Shown one piece after another: positions 52,706-60,357 of a DNA stretch of 64,000 nt. The DNA is taken from NCBI RefSeq assembly GCF_000687165.1, contig NZ_JMKU01000024.1:1-64000 (forward strand), read 5' to 3'. Source of the DNA: Paracidovorax oryzae ATCC 19882 (lineage in GTDB: Bacteria; Pseudomonadota; Gammaproteobacteria; Burkholderiales; Burkholderiaceae_C). The first letter of the stretch is position 1, and each line of letters opens with the position of its first letter. Position numbers and translations under genes: made by a program. The notes below the pieces were generated by a model. The model made no database searches and had not been told where the DNA came from. It saw only the letters and a list, made by a program, of their open reading frames with translations.

Positions 52706-53535
52706 ACGCGGGGCCGGCACCGGACGCCGGGCCGGCAGAGGCCTTCTGGCGCGACCCGGCGATGCCCTTCGCCGAGAGCCGCCGTGCCTGCCGCAGCCGC
52801 GCCTGCTACCGGCCCCACCTGCACCCCACGTTCTCGATCGGCGCGGTGGACGGTGGCCGCAGCACCTTCACGGGTGCGGACGGCGGCCCCGTCCCGTTGC
52901 GTGCGGGCATGCTGGTGTTCGTGCCGGCCGGGCGCGTGCATGCCTGCAACCCGGAGCCGGGCTCCGCGTGGAGCTACCAGATGCTGCACGTCGATGCGGC
53001 ATGGATCCAGGGGGTGCGCAGCGAAGTCGCCGCAGCCGTGCCGGAAGGCGGCGGCCCGGTGCGCATCGTGGACGATCCGGCCTGCCATGCGCGCTTCGCA
53101 CGCCTGAACGCACTGCTGTTTTCCCAGGCCGCGCCGCAGGACAAGGAGGCCGCGCTGATCGAATTCGTCGGCGACAGCGACGCAATGCACGGCCTGCGCA
53201 TCCCGGCGCCCGCTGCCGGCCCCGGCCTGCAGGAGCGGCTGCGCCCGGCGATGGAGCGCCTGCGCGACGCGCCCGCCGACAGCGCGCCGCTCGATGAACT
53301 GGCCCGGCTGGCCGGCATGGGCCGCTACCAGCTGATCCGGGCGTTCAAGGCCGCCACCGGCATGACGCCCCATGCCTGGCAGATGAACCTGCGGATCAAT
53401 TGCGCCCGGGTGCGCCTGCAGAGCGGGGACAGCCTCGCGGACGTGGCCCATGGACTGGGTTTCGCCGACCAGGCCCACTTCCAGCGGATGTTCAAGGCGC
53501 ACGCGGGCGTGACGCCGGGGCGGTTCCGCGCCTAG
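52702..53535 (+). CDS. AraC-family regulator (cupin sensor)
   Basis: The product is 277 residues from GTG 52702, which overlaps the stop of the previous gene by 4 bp. The N-terminal cupin-type sensor (about 15-150) has YRPHLHPTFSIGAVDGG and VFVPAGRVHAC. The C-terminal double HTH (about 190-275) has LDELARLAGMGRYQLIRAFK and LADVAHGLGFADQAHFQRMF. The pattern cupin-AraC followed by a LysE-type exporter is common, and the exporter downstream is a likely target. No operator repeat was found in the 99-bp gap. Confidence 0.9.
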   Translation: MNAGPAPDAGPAEAFWRDPAMPFAESRRACRSRACYRPHLHPTFSIGAVDGGRSTFTGADGGPVPLRAGMLVFVPAGRVHACNPEPGSAWSYQMLHVDAAWIQGVRSEVAAAVPEGGGPVRIVDDPACHARFARLNALLFSQAAPQDKEAALIEFVGDSDAMHGLRIPAPAAGPGLQERLRPAMERLRDAPADSAPLDELARLAGMGRYQLIRAFKAATGMTPHAWQMNLRINCARVRLQSGDSLADVAHGLGFADQAHFQRMFKAHAGVTPGRFRA

Positions 53536-53634
53536 GAAGCCTCCAGCCGCGGGCCCGTGCGCGCAATTTCATTCAATACGGCGTGGCCGGCGGCCGGCAC
53601 AGTGGCGGCCTTCCTCAGCCTGCCTGCCACCCGA

Positions 53635-54276
53635 ATGGAACAGTTCCTCCTGATCGCCGCCGCGCATTTCCTCGCCCTGCTGTCGCCGGGGCCGGATTTT
53701 TTCCTGATCGCCCGGACCTCGCTGTCGGCCGGATGGCGGATGGCCGGCGGGGCCTGCGTGGGCATCGCGCTCGCCAACGGCGTGTTCATCGTGGCCGCTT
53801 TCGCAGGGCTCTCCGTTCTGCGCGCCGGCAGCCCGTGGTTCACCGGCATCCAGCTGGCCGGGGCTGCCTATCTGCTCTACCTGGGCGTTCTGTTCATGCG
53901 CCATGCGGGCCGCAGCCGGCTGGACGTCTCCGCTGCCGGGGCGGCTGGGGCCGTCGCGCGGGGGCACGGGGCCTGGTGGCGGGCTGCAGGCATGGGGTTT
54001 GTCTCGGCCGCGCTCAATCCGAAGAACGCGCTGTTCTATGCAAGCCTCGCGGCCATGCTGGCCGGACCGCAGGCCACGCCGGGATGGAAGGTGTTCTACG
54101 GCGCGTGGATGTTCTGCGCCGTGCTGCTGTGGGACTTGGCGGTCGCCGTCGCGATCGGCAACCGGGCCGTGCTGCGCCGCTTCGCGCGGGCGCTGCCCTG
54201 GCTGGAGCGGGTGTCGGGCGCCGTCCTCGTCCTGGCCGGCTGCCTCGTGCTCGCAATGCTCGCGCGCGCGGGATGA
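53635..54276 (+). CDS. LysE/RhtB-family amino-acid exporter
   Basis: The product is 213 residues with six predicted transmembrane helices. The N-terminus MEQFLLIAAAHFLALLSPGPDFFLI holds the family motif SPGPD. FVSAALNPKNALFYASL near 135 is the second signature. Family members export lysine, arginine, homoserine, threonine and similar compounds; the substrate is not predictable here. ATG 53635 is chosen because the longer frame to 53557 adds a hydrophilic stretch that crosses the gap. The neighbouring AraC-type regulator probably controls it. Confidence 0.9.
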   Translation: MEQFLLIAAAHFLALLSPGPDFFLIARTSLSAGWRMAGGACVGIALANGVFIVAAFAGLSVLRAGSPWFTGIQLAGAAYLLYLGVLFMRHAGRSRLDVSAAGAAGAVARGHGAWWRAAGMGFVSAALNPKNALFYASLAAMLAGPQATPGWKVFYGAWMFCAVLLWDLAVAVAIGNRAVLRRFARALPWLERVSGAVLVLAGCLVLAMLARAG

Positions 54277-54289
54277 AAATGAAAAAGCC

Positions 54290-54314
54290 GCCCCGGCGGT
54301 GCCAGGGCGGCTTG
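54290..54314. terminator. Hairpin between the lysE-like gene and the small-protein pair
   Basis: The stem AAGCCGCCC/GGGCGGCTT with an 11-base loop has a run of T on the minus-strand side, so it best ends the minus-strand small-protein operon. It is also placed to end the exporter transcript. Confidence 0.7.
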
Positions 54315-54340
54315 TCATCGGCCCACGGGCCGCGATGGCA

Positions 54341-54634
54341 TCAGAGGTCGCCGAACTGCGCTTGCGCGACCGCGGGCAGGTGGCTCTTGATGAAGTTCTG
54401 GATCACGCTGCATGGCAGCAGGAAGGGCCGCTGCGTGATCGTGATCGTGCAGGTCTGGCCGCTCACCATGAAGGTGCCTGCCACGGTGCCGAGCGGGGTG
54501 CCCACGGTGAAGGCGCCACCGCTGGGGCCACCGGTGATCGTGCCGCCGTGGTCATGGATCATGGTGGCGATCTTGACGAACAGCTCCTGGGCGCTGCCGG
54601 TGAAATCGACGCTGAAGGGTGGGCAGGATGCCAT
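54341..54634 (-). CDS. Unrecognised small protein (97 residues)
   Basis: The product starts at ATG 54634 behind GAGAGGAAA. It begins MASCPPFSVDFTGSAQELF, which suggests a helix that starts after a short strand. A Gly/Thr-rich middle follows (GGTITGGPSGGAFTVGTP), then a strand pair (CTITITQRPF) and a C-terminal helix with IQNFIKSHLP. There is no signal peptide. The pattern of one helix packed on a small sheet is plausible, but no family was recognised. It lies 38 bp after the larger small-protein gene with the same leader, so the two form a unit. Confidence 0.7.
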   Translation of the reverse strand: MASCPPFSVDFTGSAQELFVKIATMIHDHGGTITGGPSGGAFTVGTPLGTVAGTFMVSGQTCTITITQRPFLLPCSVIQNFIKSHLPAVAQAQFGDL

Positions 54635-54672
54635 GGTGGTGTTTCCTCTCGCGGGTGGTTCGGTGCGCGGGT

Positions 54673-55059
54673 TCAGCAGACGCCGAACACCTTCACGGTG
54701 AAGGCGGGCTGGCTGCTGCCGTTCAGGTACACCGTAGCCTTCAGGCCCGTGGGGATGAAGCTGCCGCAGGTTTGCGCGCACACCTTGATCTGCGCGCTGA
54801 TGGGAATGTGGATCGGCGACGTGAAGCAGAGGTTGCCGTAGATCGGGATGGAGAAGCAGATCTGGTTGGTGGACTGGTTGTAGCTGCCGCCCACGCACAC
54901 GGAGAGCTTCAGTGCGTGTACGCCTTCGAGGTTCACGCTGGGCGCTGCAGAAGCCAGGCTTTGCGGTGCGGCAGCGAAGCCGGTCAGTGCGTAGTTGGGC
55001 ACGTGGTCTTCATCTTGCGCGCCGTTGCTCTTCTGGGAATTGCAATTGCAGTCGGACAT
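54673..55059 (-). CDS. Unrecognised Cys-rich small protein (128 residues)
   Basis: The product starts at ATG 55059 behind GAGAGGAAAAA. The N-terminus MSDCNCNSQKSNG is hydrophilic with two cysteines and is not a signal peptide. From residue about 45 the chain alternates hydrophobic residues with Cys (LKLSVCVGG, ICFSIPIYGNLCF, IKVCAQTCG) and ends FTVKVFGVC, which suggests a beta-sandwich. Eight cysteines in total could bind metal or form disulfides. The N-terminal tail recalls leader-like extensions, but no precursor-processing enzyme is nearby. No family was recognised. Confidence 0.7.
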   Translation of the reverse strand: MSDCNCNSQKSNGAQDEDHVPNYALTGFAAAPQSLASAAPSVNLEGVHALKLSVCVGGSYNQSTNQICFSIPIYGNLCFTSPIHIPISAQIKVCAQTCGSFIPTGLKATVYLNGSSQPAFTVKVFGVC

Positions 55060-55483
55060 GGTTTTTCCTCTCTCGATGCGTTGCTGTTGAAGTCGGCCGG
55101 GGCCATGCAACTTGTCTGCTTCCGGCCGTAGGGGGGTGCCTTCGCTTCGGTCGCGATACCGTGGGGCCGGTATCGACAACTGGTTGAAAGGCAGGCGGAT
55201 TCTGTGAGCCGGCGGCGTCTTCAGCCTTTAACTGCGTCTTTATTCTTCTGAAGAATCCTTAATTCACTGGAATGCAGCCAATCGTCCGAATCGATCGTTT
55301 CTTGGTTATTTCTAGTTTTTATGGGTGGATAATTTTTTATTTATGGGTCATCGCAGAAACGTCGGGGATCGGTGACGCGCTTCGATTGCATCCAATTACA
55401 TCAATGCGGTCCGCTGCGAGGGCCGGGGGTAGAGTGCAGGACGCGGGGGAGGAAACCGCAGAGCCTGTCCAAGAAAGAAAACG
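55060..55483. other. AT-rich divergent intergenic region
   Basis: The part at about 55200-55400 is much richer in A and T than anything else in the core window. It contains a palindrome at 55242-55256, but no convincing gene; an 82-codon open frame at 55272-55520 overlaps the regulator start and is rejected. It should hold promoters for the small-protein pair (left) and the winged-helix regulator (right). Confidence 0.6.
55242..55256. promoter_or_regulatory. Perfect palindrome, possible operator
   Basis: ATTCTTC-T-GAAGAAT has exact 7-base arms around one central base. It lies in the AT-rich gap between the small-protein pair and the winged-helix regulator, and may be that regulator's site. 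Confidence 0.4.
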
Positions 55484-57025
55484 ATGGCCCCAGAATTCGC
55501 GTTTGACCATTTCGTGCTGAAGGTGCGGGAGCGTCAATTGCTCTCGCACGGGTGCCCGGTCGCCCTGGGCACCCGTGCCTTCGACGTGCTGTGCACGCTG
55601 GTGCACCGCGCCGGCATGCTCGTGACCAAGTCCGAGCTGTTCCGGCAGGTGTGGCCCGGCATGGTCGTGGAGGAGAACAACCTGCAGGTCCACGTGTCCG
55701 CCCTGCGCAAGCTCGTGGGCGCGGACCGCATCGTCACCATCCCCGGCCAGGGCTACCGGTTCGTGGCGCGCGTGGCCCGGCCTCCGGAGCCGGGGCAGGA
55801 GGCCCCCCAGGTTCCCCAGGCGCCGTTGCCCGATGCGTCCACGGGCCGGTCGATAGCGGTGCTGCCTTTCGGTGCGGGTCCCGATGCCGCCCAGCGCCAC
55901 TTCGCCGACGGCCTGGCGGAGGACGTCATCCAGCGGATGTCCCGGTCGCGCTGGACGAGCGTGATCGCCCGCAATGCGACACAGCGCTATGGCCACCCCC
56001 TGCCGCCCAACGCGGTGATCGCCCGCGAACTGGGCGTGCGCTACCTCGTGGCCGGCCAGGCCCGCTTCCATGCAGGGCGGGTGCGCGTGACGGCCGACCT
56101 GATCGATGCAACCCGCAACGAGACCATCTGGACCGAGAGCTACGAGCGCCCGGCCGATGACCTGGCTGCGGCGCAGAGCGGGATTTCCGCGGCCATCGCG
56201 AGCGCGGTGGAGCCCGTGCACCTGAGGCGGGAGGAATGCCTGCACAGTGCCAGGCCACCGCAGGATGGCGAGCACTGGCCGCTGCTCATGCGGGCGCGAT
56301 GGCATTTCTGGCGCTCCGGCCGCGACCATCTGCGGCAGGCCGAGCACTACGCCCGCCGGGCGTTGCAGGCGCGGCCCGACGATGCCCCCAGCCTGGCCCT
56401 GCTGGCCTTCGTGCACATGGCCCGCGTGTGGGCGGGACGCTCGGAATGCGTGCGCGTGGACGCCTCCGAGGCCCGCCGCCTGGCGCTGCGCGCGGTGGGC
56501 AGCGACGATACCGATGCCTTCGCCCACTTCACGCTCGGTACCGCACTGTCGTTCTCCGGCCATTTCGCGCAGGCGATGTCGGAGCAGGAACTGGCCCTGT
56601 CCATCTGCCCGCAGTTCGCGGCCGCCACCGGCGAACTCGGGCGCCTGCTGGCCTTCAGCGGGCGCGCCCGCGAGGCGGACGACCGTGCCCGGCAGGCCTG
56701 CGAGGCCAGCCCGCTGGACCCGCAGATGAGTCTGTGGATGCGCACGCGGGCGCTGGCCCGGTTCGTGGAGGGCGATTACCGCGGGGCCGAGGCCTTCGCC
56801 CTGCAGGCGCTCGCGCAGCGGCCGGACTGGCTGCTGAACCACTACCTGCTGGCGGCATGCCAGGCCGCGGCCGGCCATGGGGCCGACGGGCGCCGCACCC
56901 TGGAGCAGGCCCGCCGCTTCGGTCCCTATCCGGCAGAGGCGCTGAGGGCCGGCCATCCGTTCGTTGACGGGGCCGTGCTGGCGCACTACACGGACTGCCT
57001 GCGGCAGGCCGGATGGCGGGGATAG
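55484..57025 (+). CDS. Winged-helix transcriptional regulator with TolB-like and TPR regions
   Basis: The product is 513 residues. An OmpR/CadC-type winged helix (about 3-97) has VALGTRAFDVLCTLVHRAG, NLQVHVSALRKLVG and IVTIPGQGYRFVA. A domain starting SIAVLPFGAGPDAAQRHFADG (about 122-240) resembles the segment found in CadC/adenylate-cyclase-type regulators. TPR-like repeats fill about 270-500. There is no transmembrane helix, so it is a cytoplasmic one-component regulator like HilA. It is divergent from the two small-protein genes and is their likely controller. ATG 55484 has only a weak purine-rich leader. Confidence 0.88.
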   Translation: MAPEFAFDHFVLKVRERQLLSHGCPVALGTRAFDVLCTLVHRAGMLVTKSELFRQVWPGMVVEENNLQVHVSALRKLVGADRIVTIPGQGYRFVARVARPPEPGQEAPQVPQAPLPDASTGRSIAVLPFGAGPDAAQRHFADGLAEDVIQRMSRSRWTSVIARNATQRYGHPLPPNAVIARELGVRYLVAGQARFHAGRVRVTADLIDATRNETIWTESYERPADDLAAAQSGISAAIASAVEPVHLRREECLHSARPPQDGEHWPLLMRARWHFWRSGRDHLRQAEHYARRALQARPDDAPSLALLAFVHMARVWAGRSECVRVDASEARRLALRAVGSDDTDAFAHFTLGTALSFSGHFAQAMSEQELALSICPQFAAATGELGRLLAFSGRAREADDRARQACEASPLDPQMSLWMRTRALARFVEGDYRGAEAFALQALAQRPDWLLNHYLLAACQAAAGHGADGRRTLEQARRFGPYPAEALRAGHPFVDGAVLAHYTDCLRQAGWRG

Positions 57026-57033
57026 CCGGATAG

Positions 57034-57052
57034 CCGGCCCCCTGGGGGCCGG
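57034..57052. terminator. Perfect GC palindrome between convergent genes
   Basis: CCGGCCCCC-T-GGGGGCCGG fills the 39-bp gap between the regulator and the deaminase gene, which converge here. There is no T-run, so termination strength is uncertain. Confidence 0.5.
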
Positions 57053-57064
57053 GTGAGCCTCCGG

Positions 57065-58342
57065 TCAGCGGCCGTGCAGGAAGTCCACCTGTGCAGGCCG
57101 GCCCGGCAGCGACAGCGTGGCCGTGGGCACGGGGCTGCCCGCCAGCCGGCGTCCGCGCCGCCAGACGCCCAGCCGCGTGGCGCGCAGGCGGATGGCCTCC
57201 GCCGGCGTGCGCGCATGCAGCAGCACGAAATCCGCGTGGCAGCCCGGAGCGAGCCCATAGCCCTCCAGTCCCAGCAGGCGGGCGGGGTTGCCGGTCACGG
57301 CGTCGAAGCACTGCCGCATCGCGTCCTGGCCCGTCATCTGCGCCACGTGCAGCCCCATGTGCGCGGCCTCCAGCATGTCGGCGCTGCCGCCGCCGTACCA
57401 CGGGTCCATCACGCAGTCGTGGCCGAAGGCCACCGTCAGGCCGGCCGCGAGCAGTTCGGGCACCCGGGTCATGCCGCGGCGCTTCGGGTAGGTGTCGTGC
57501 CGGCCCTGCAGGGTGATGTTGATGAGCGGGTTCGCCACCACGCCCAGTTGCGCCTCGGCCATCAGCGGGATCAGCTTGCTCACGTAGTAGTTGTCCATGC
57601 TGTGCATCGACGTGAGGTGCGAACCCGTGGCGCGGCCGTGCAGGCCCAGGCGGTGCGTTTCGTGGGCCAGCGTCTCCACGTGGCGCGAGAGCGGGTCGTC
57701 GCTCTCGTCGCAGTGCATGTCCACGCGCAGGCCGCGCTCGGCGGCGAGTTCGCACAGCAGGCGCACGCTCTCCGCGCCCTGTGCCATGGTGCGCTCGAAG
57801 TGGGGGATGCCGCCGACCACGTCCACGCCCAGGTCCAGCGCGCGGCGCAGGTTGTCGAGGCCGCCGGGCGTGCGCAGCACGCCGTCCTGCGGGAAGGCCA
57901 CCAGCTGCAGGTCGAGGTAGGGCGCCACGCGGCGTTTCACCTCCAGCAGCGCCTCCACGGGCAGCAGGCTCGGGTCGCTGGTGTCCACGTGGCTGCGGAT
58001 GGCCAGCAGGCCGCGCGCCACGGCCCAGTCGCAGTACGCCAGGGCGCGTTCCACGATGGCCTCCTGCGTGAGCAGCGGCTTGAGTTCGCCCCAGAGCGCG
58101 ATGCCCTCGAGCAGCGTGCCGCTGGCGTTCACGCGCGGCAGGCCGTAGGAGAGCGCGGCATCGAGGTGGAAATGCGCATCCACGAACGGCGGGCTCAGCA
58201 GCATGCCGGCGGCATCCACCGTCTCGTGGGCGGGCGCCCGCAAGCCTTCGGTGACCTCGGCGATGCGGCCGTCCTGCACCGCCACCGACATGGAGGTGCG
58301 GCCGTCGGGCAGGGTGGCGTCGTGGATCAGCAGGTCGAGCAT
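57065..58342 (-). CDS. codA: Cytosine deaminase-like amidohydrolase
   Basis: The product is 425 residues, nearly the length of E. coli CodA (427). Metal ligands His57 and His59 lie in DAHFHLD, HCDES holds the next His/Asp, and GHDCVMDPWYGGGSADML matches the CodA signature around the catalytic Asp. HMGLHVAQMTG follows as in CodA. It should deaminate cytosine, isoguanine or a related nucleobase in the cytoplasm. The purine/pyrimidine-type ABC importer 2 kb away agrees with a salvage role. Substrate specificity within the family is uncertain. The start is ATG 58342 (MLDLLIHDATL). Confidence 0.85.
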   Translation of the reverse strand: MLDLLIHDATLPDGRTSMSVAVQDGRIAEVTEGLRAPAHETVDAAGMLLSPPFVDAHFHLDAALSYGLPRVNASGTLLEGIALWGELKPLLTQEAIVERALAYCDWAVARGLLAIRSHVDTSDPSLLPVEALLEVKRRVAPYLDLQLVAFPQDGVLRTPGGLDNLRRALDLGVDVVGGIPHFERTMAQGAESVRLLCELAAERGLRVDMHCDESDDPLSRHVETLAHETHRLGLHGRATGSHLTSMHSMDNYYVSKLIPLMAEAQLGVVANPLINITLQGRHDTYPKRRGMTRVPELLAAGLTVAFGHDCVMDPWYGGGSADMLEAAHMGLHVAQMTGQDAMRQCFDAVTGNPARLLGLEGYGLAPGCHADFVLLHARTPAEAIRLRATRLGVWRRGRRLAGSPVPTATLSLPGRPAQVDFLHGR

Positions 58343-58444
58343 GGGGTCACCAGGGTTCGTAGAACGGAAATCATCGGGGAAGGGGCAGGGACGGTGCCTG
58401 CCGGATTGCATATTCTGGGCCAGCCGCCCGTGCGCGCATTGCGG

Positions 58445-59068
58445 TCACGGCCAGCGCACCGCCACGTTCCAGCCCGAGGCCGACAGCAGCGGTTTGAGCA
58501 CGGCCTCGGTGTTCGTCCGCGCTTCCCGCAAGGTCTCGGGCGTGGCGCAGGCCTGCGCGACATCCTGCTGCGCGATGCGCAGCGCGGCCTCGATCGCCTG
58601 GGTGCGGTGCTCCGATCCGGGCACCAGCGGTTCCAGGCCGCTGCCGTGCAGCGCATAGAAGTACGAGCCGCCCTCGTCGCGCGAGCCATGGTTCACGCGG
58701 GCCGATACGGTGCGCGGCGCCGGCAGCGCCAGCACGGCGGTGCGCGCGGCCTGGTCCACCTGCTCGTAGCGGGCGGCGCGCAGGTCCGTGCCCACCAGGC
58801 AGTCGCCGCGCGCCACCAGCAGCACGCGGGTTTCGCCGATCGGCAGCTCCCAGCGGGTCCAGGGGATGCCCTGGGTCATCGTGCGGTGGAACTCGATCAC
58901 GTTGGCGTAGCGCACCCGGACGGAGACGAGGTCGCCCAGGGATTCGACCGCGACCATGGGCGGGGCCGGAGGGGCTGCGGGAGCGGCCTGCCGGCGGCCC
59001 ACGGTCCAGGCCGCCACGGCCGCGAGGGCGGCGGCGAGCAGGAGGGCGGAAAGGGAGACGCGTCGCAT
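58445..59068 (-). CDS. DUF4230-like membrane-anchored protein
   Basis: The product is 207 residues. One N-terminal helix (about 5-22) acts as an uncleaved anchor or signal, followed by a Pro/Ala spacer. The soluble part (about 37-205) has VESLGDLVSVRVRYANVIEF, a lipid- or SPFH-associated strand pattern, and a C-terminal helical half. It matches my recollection of DUF4230; no biochemical function is known to me. It precedes the deaminase gene on the same strand with a gap of about 100 bp, so co-transcription is possible but not shown. Confidence 0.7.
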   Translation of the reverse strand: MRRVSLSALLLAAALAAVAAWTVGRRQAAPAAPPAPPMVAVESLGDLVSVRVRYANVIEFHRTMTQGIPWTRWELPIGETRVLLVARGDCLVGTDLRAARYEQVDQAARTAVLALPAPRTVSARVNHGSRDEGGSYFYALHGSGLEPLVPGSEHRTQAIEAALRIAQQDVAQACATPETLREARTNTEAVLKPLLSASGWNVAVRWP

Positions 59069-59246
59069 GCCCCATTGTGGCCTTGTGGGTGGAGCGGGCG
59101 CCAGGGCGGGGCTTTCCGCGAGAACCCGGAGCGCGGGCGGCGGGCACGGCCGGGCGCCGTGCCGCGGGAGCGTAAGCTCTTCCTTCCGGGGGGCAGCGGT
59201 ACCGAGCTGCCACCCCGCCGTGTCTCACTTTGCGGAGTTCGATCCC

Positions 59247-59633
59247 ATGCAATTCGCCTACACCATCCTCTATGTCCAGGATGTCGCCCGGACCATCGCC
59301 TTCTACGAAGCCGCCTTCGGCCTGCAGCGGCGCTTCCTGCACGAGGGTGGCGACTACGGCGAGATGGAGACGGGCGCCACCACGCTGGCTTTCTCTTCGC
59401 ACCAGCTCATGGCACAGCTGGGCAAGAACCCGCGCCGCGCCAGCGCCGACGCGCCCAGCTTCGAGATCGCCCTGACGACGGACGACGTACCCACCGCCCT
59501 GGCGCGCGCCGTGGCGGCCGGTGCCCGGCAAGTGCGCGCGCCGGAGCGCATGCCCTGGGGCCAGACCATCGCCTATGTGGAAGATGGCGACGGCGTGCTG
59601 GTGGAGCTGTGCACGCCCGTGCAGGCGGGTTGA
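59247..59633 (+). CDS. VOC-superfamily (glyoxalase-like) protein
   Basis: The product is 128 residues with two beta-alpha-beta-beta-beta modules, starting FAYTILYVQDVARTIAFYEA and ending IAYVEDGDGVLVELC. This is the vicinal-oxygen-chelate fold used by glyoxalases, dioxygenases and antibiotic-binding proteins. The Glu in the last strand (VELC) is a usual metal ligand. The substrate cannot be told. ATG 59247 has GGAG 9 bases upstream. It is divergent from the DUF4230-like gene and converges on the acetyltransferase. Confidence 0.88.
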   Translation: MQFAYTILYVQDVARTIAFYEAAFGLQRRFLHEGGDYGEMETGATTLAFSSHQLMAQLGKNPRRASADAPSFEIALTTDDVPTALARAVAAGARQVRAPERMPWGQTIAYVEDGDGVLVELCTPVQAG

Positions 59634-59654
59634 GGCCCTGCGCACCCGATGTGT

Positions 59655-60305
59655 TCAGGCGGCTTGCCGGGACGCACGCCACGCCGTGCGCGTGAGCCGG
59701 TAGAGCACGTGCGGGCGCAATCCATGGCCCTCGGGCACGGACGGGTGGTCGAACGCCTCCGCGGGCGACTCGCGCATGCCCAGGCGCGCCATCACCGCCT
59801 GCGAGCGCCGGTTGCGCTGCGCGGTGAAGGCGACGATCTCCTCGAGGCCCAGCGCCTCGAATCCGACGCGCAGAGCCAGCCGGGCACCCTCGGTAGCCAG
59901 TCCCCGGCCCCAATAGGGGCGCGCAAGCCGCCATCCGATCTCCACGCACGGCATGAAGGGCAGAGGAGCCGTGGGTCGGTTCAGGCCGATGAAACCCATG
60001 AATCGGGGGCGGATGCCAGCTTCCTCGCCGCCCTCCGGGTCCAGCAGCTCCAGCGATTCGGCCGCCCAGAACCCCCAGCCTTGCTGGTCGATGAGCGTCT
60101 CGATGCGGTCGGCCACGGCATCGCTGTGCGCGCGGGTCGGTAGCGGCAGAAGATGCTCCATCACCGCCGGGTCGGCGGCGAGCCCGGCGAAGGGCTCGCG
60201 GTCTGCGGGCGTCCACTGGCGCAGCCGCACCCGGGGAGAGCGCAGCAGCGCAGGGTCGATCGATTGGGGGAGGTTCGGCGCGGCTTCGGGCAGGGGCTGG
60301 TCCAT
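59655..60305 (-). CDS. GNAT-family N-acetyltransferase (RimJ/RimL type)
   Basis: The product is 216 residues. After LLRSPRVRLRQWTPADREPF come the central strands with GFIGLNR and EIGWRLARPYWGRGLATEG, in which the acetyl-CoA pyrophosphate loop follows the Q/R-x-x-G pattern. Later, FTAQRNRRSQAVMARLGM is typical of RimJ/RimL-like enzymes. It likely acetylates a protein N-terminus or a small amine. ATG 60305 is in the family-typical place. It ends 21 bp from the VOC gene on the other strand. Confidence 0.88.
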   Translation of the reverse strand: MDQPLPEAAPNLPQSIDPALLRSPRVRLRQWTPADREPFAGLAADPAVMEHLLPLPTRAHSDAVADRIETLIDQQGWGFWAAESLELLDPEGGEEAGIRPRFMGFIGLNRPTAPLPFMPCVEIGWRLARPYWGRGLATEGARLALRVGFEALGLEEIVAFTAQRNRRSQAVMARLGMRESPAEAFDHPSVPEGHGLRPHVLYRLTRTAWRASRQAA

Positions 60306-60357
60306 CTGCCGATGATAGGGAGCCTCTGCGTGAATTACCGCGCCATGTGTCCGAGGT

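Noticed and set aside
54341-55059. Small-protein pair as a RiPP precursor locus
   Set aside because: No radical SAM, YcaO, LanM, protease or dedicated exporter lies next to it; the proteins are also larger than typical precursors. Kept only as unrecognised proteins.
55272-55520. 82-codon plus-strand frame in the AT-rich gap
   Set aside because: It overlaps the winged-helix gene start, has no ribosome-binding site, and only its first third is hydrophobic; probably chance in AT-rich DNA.
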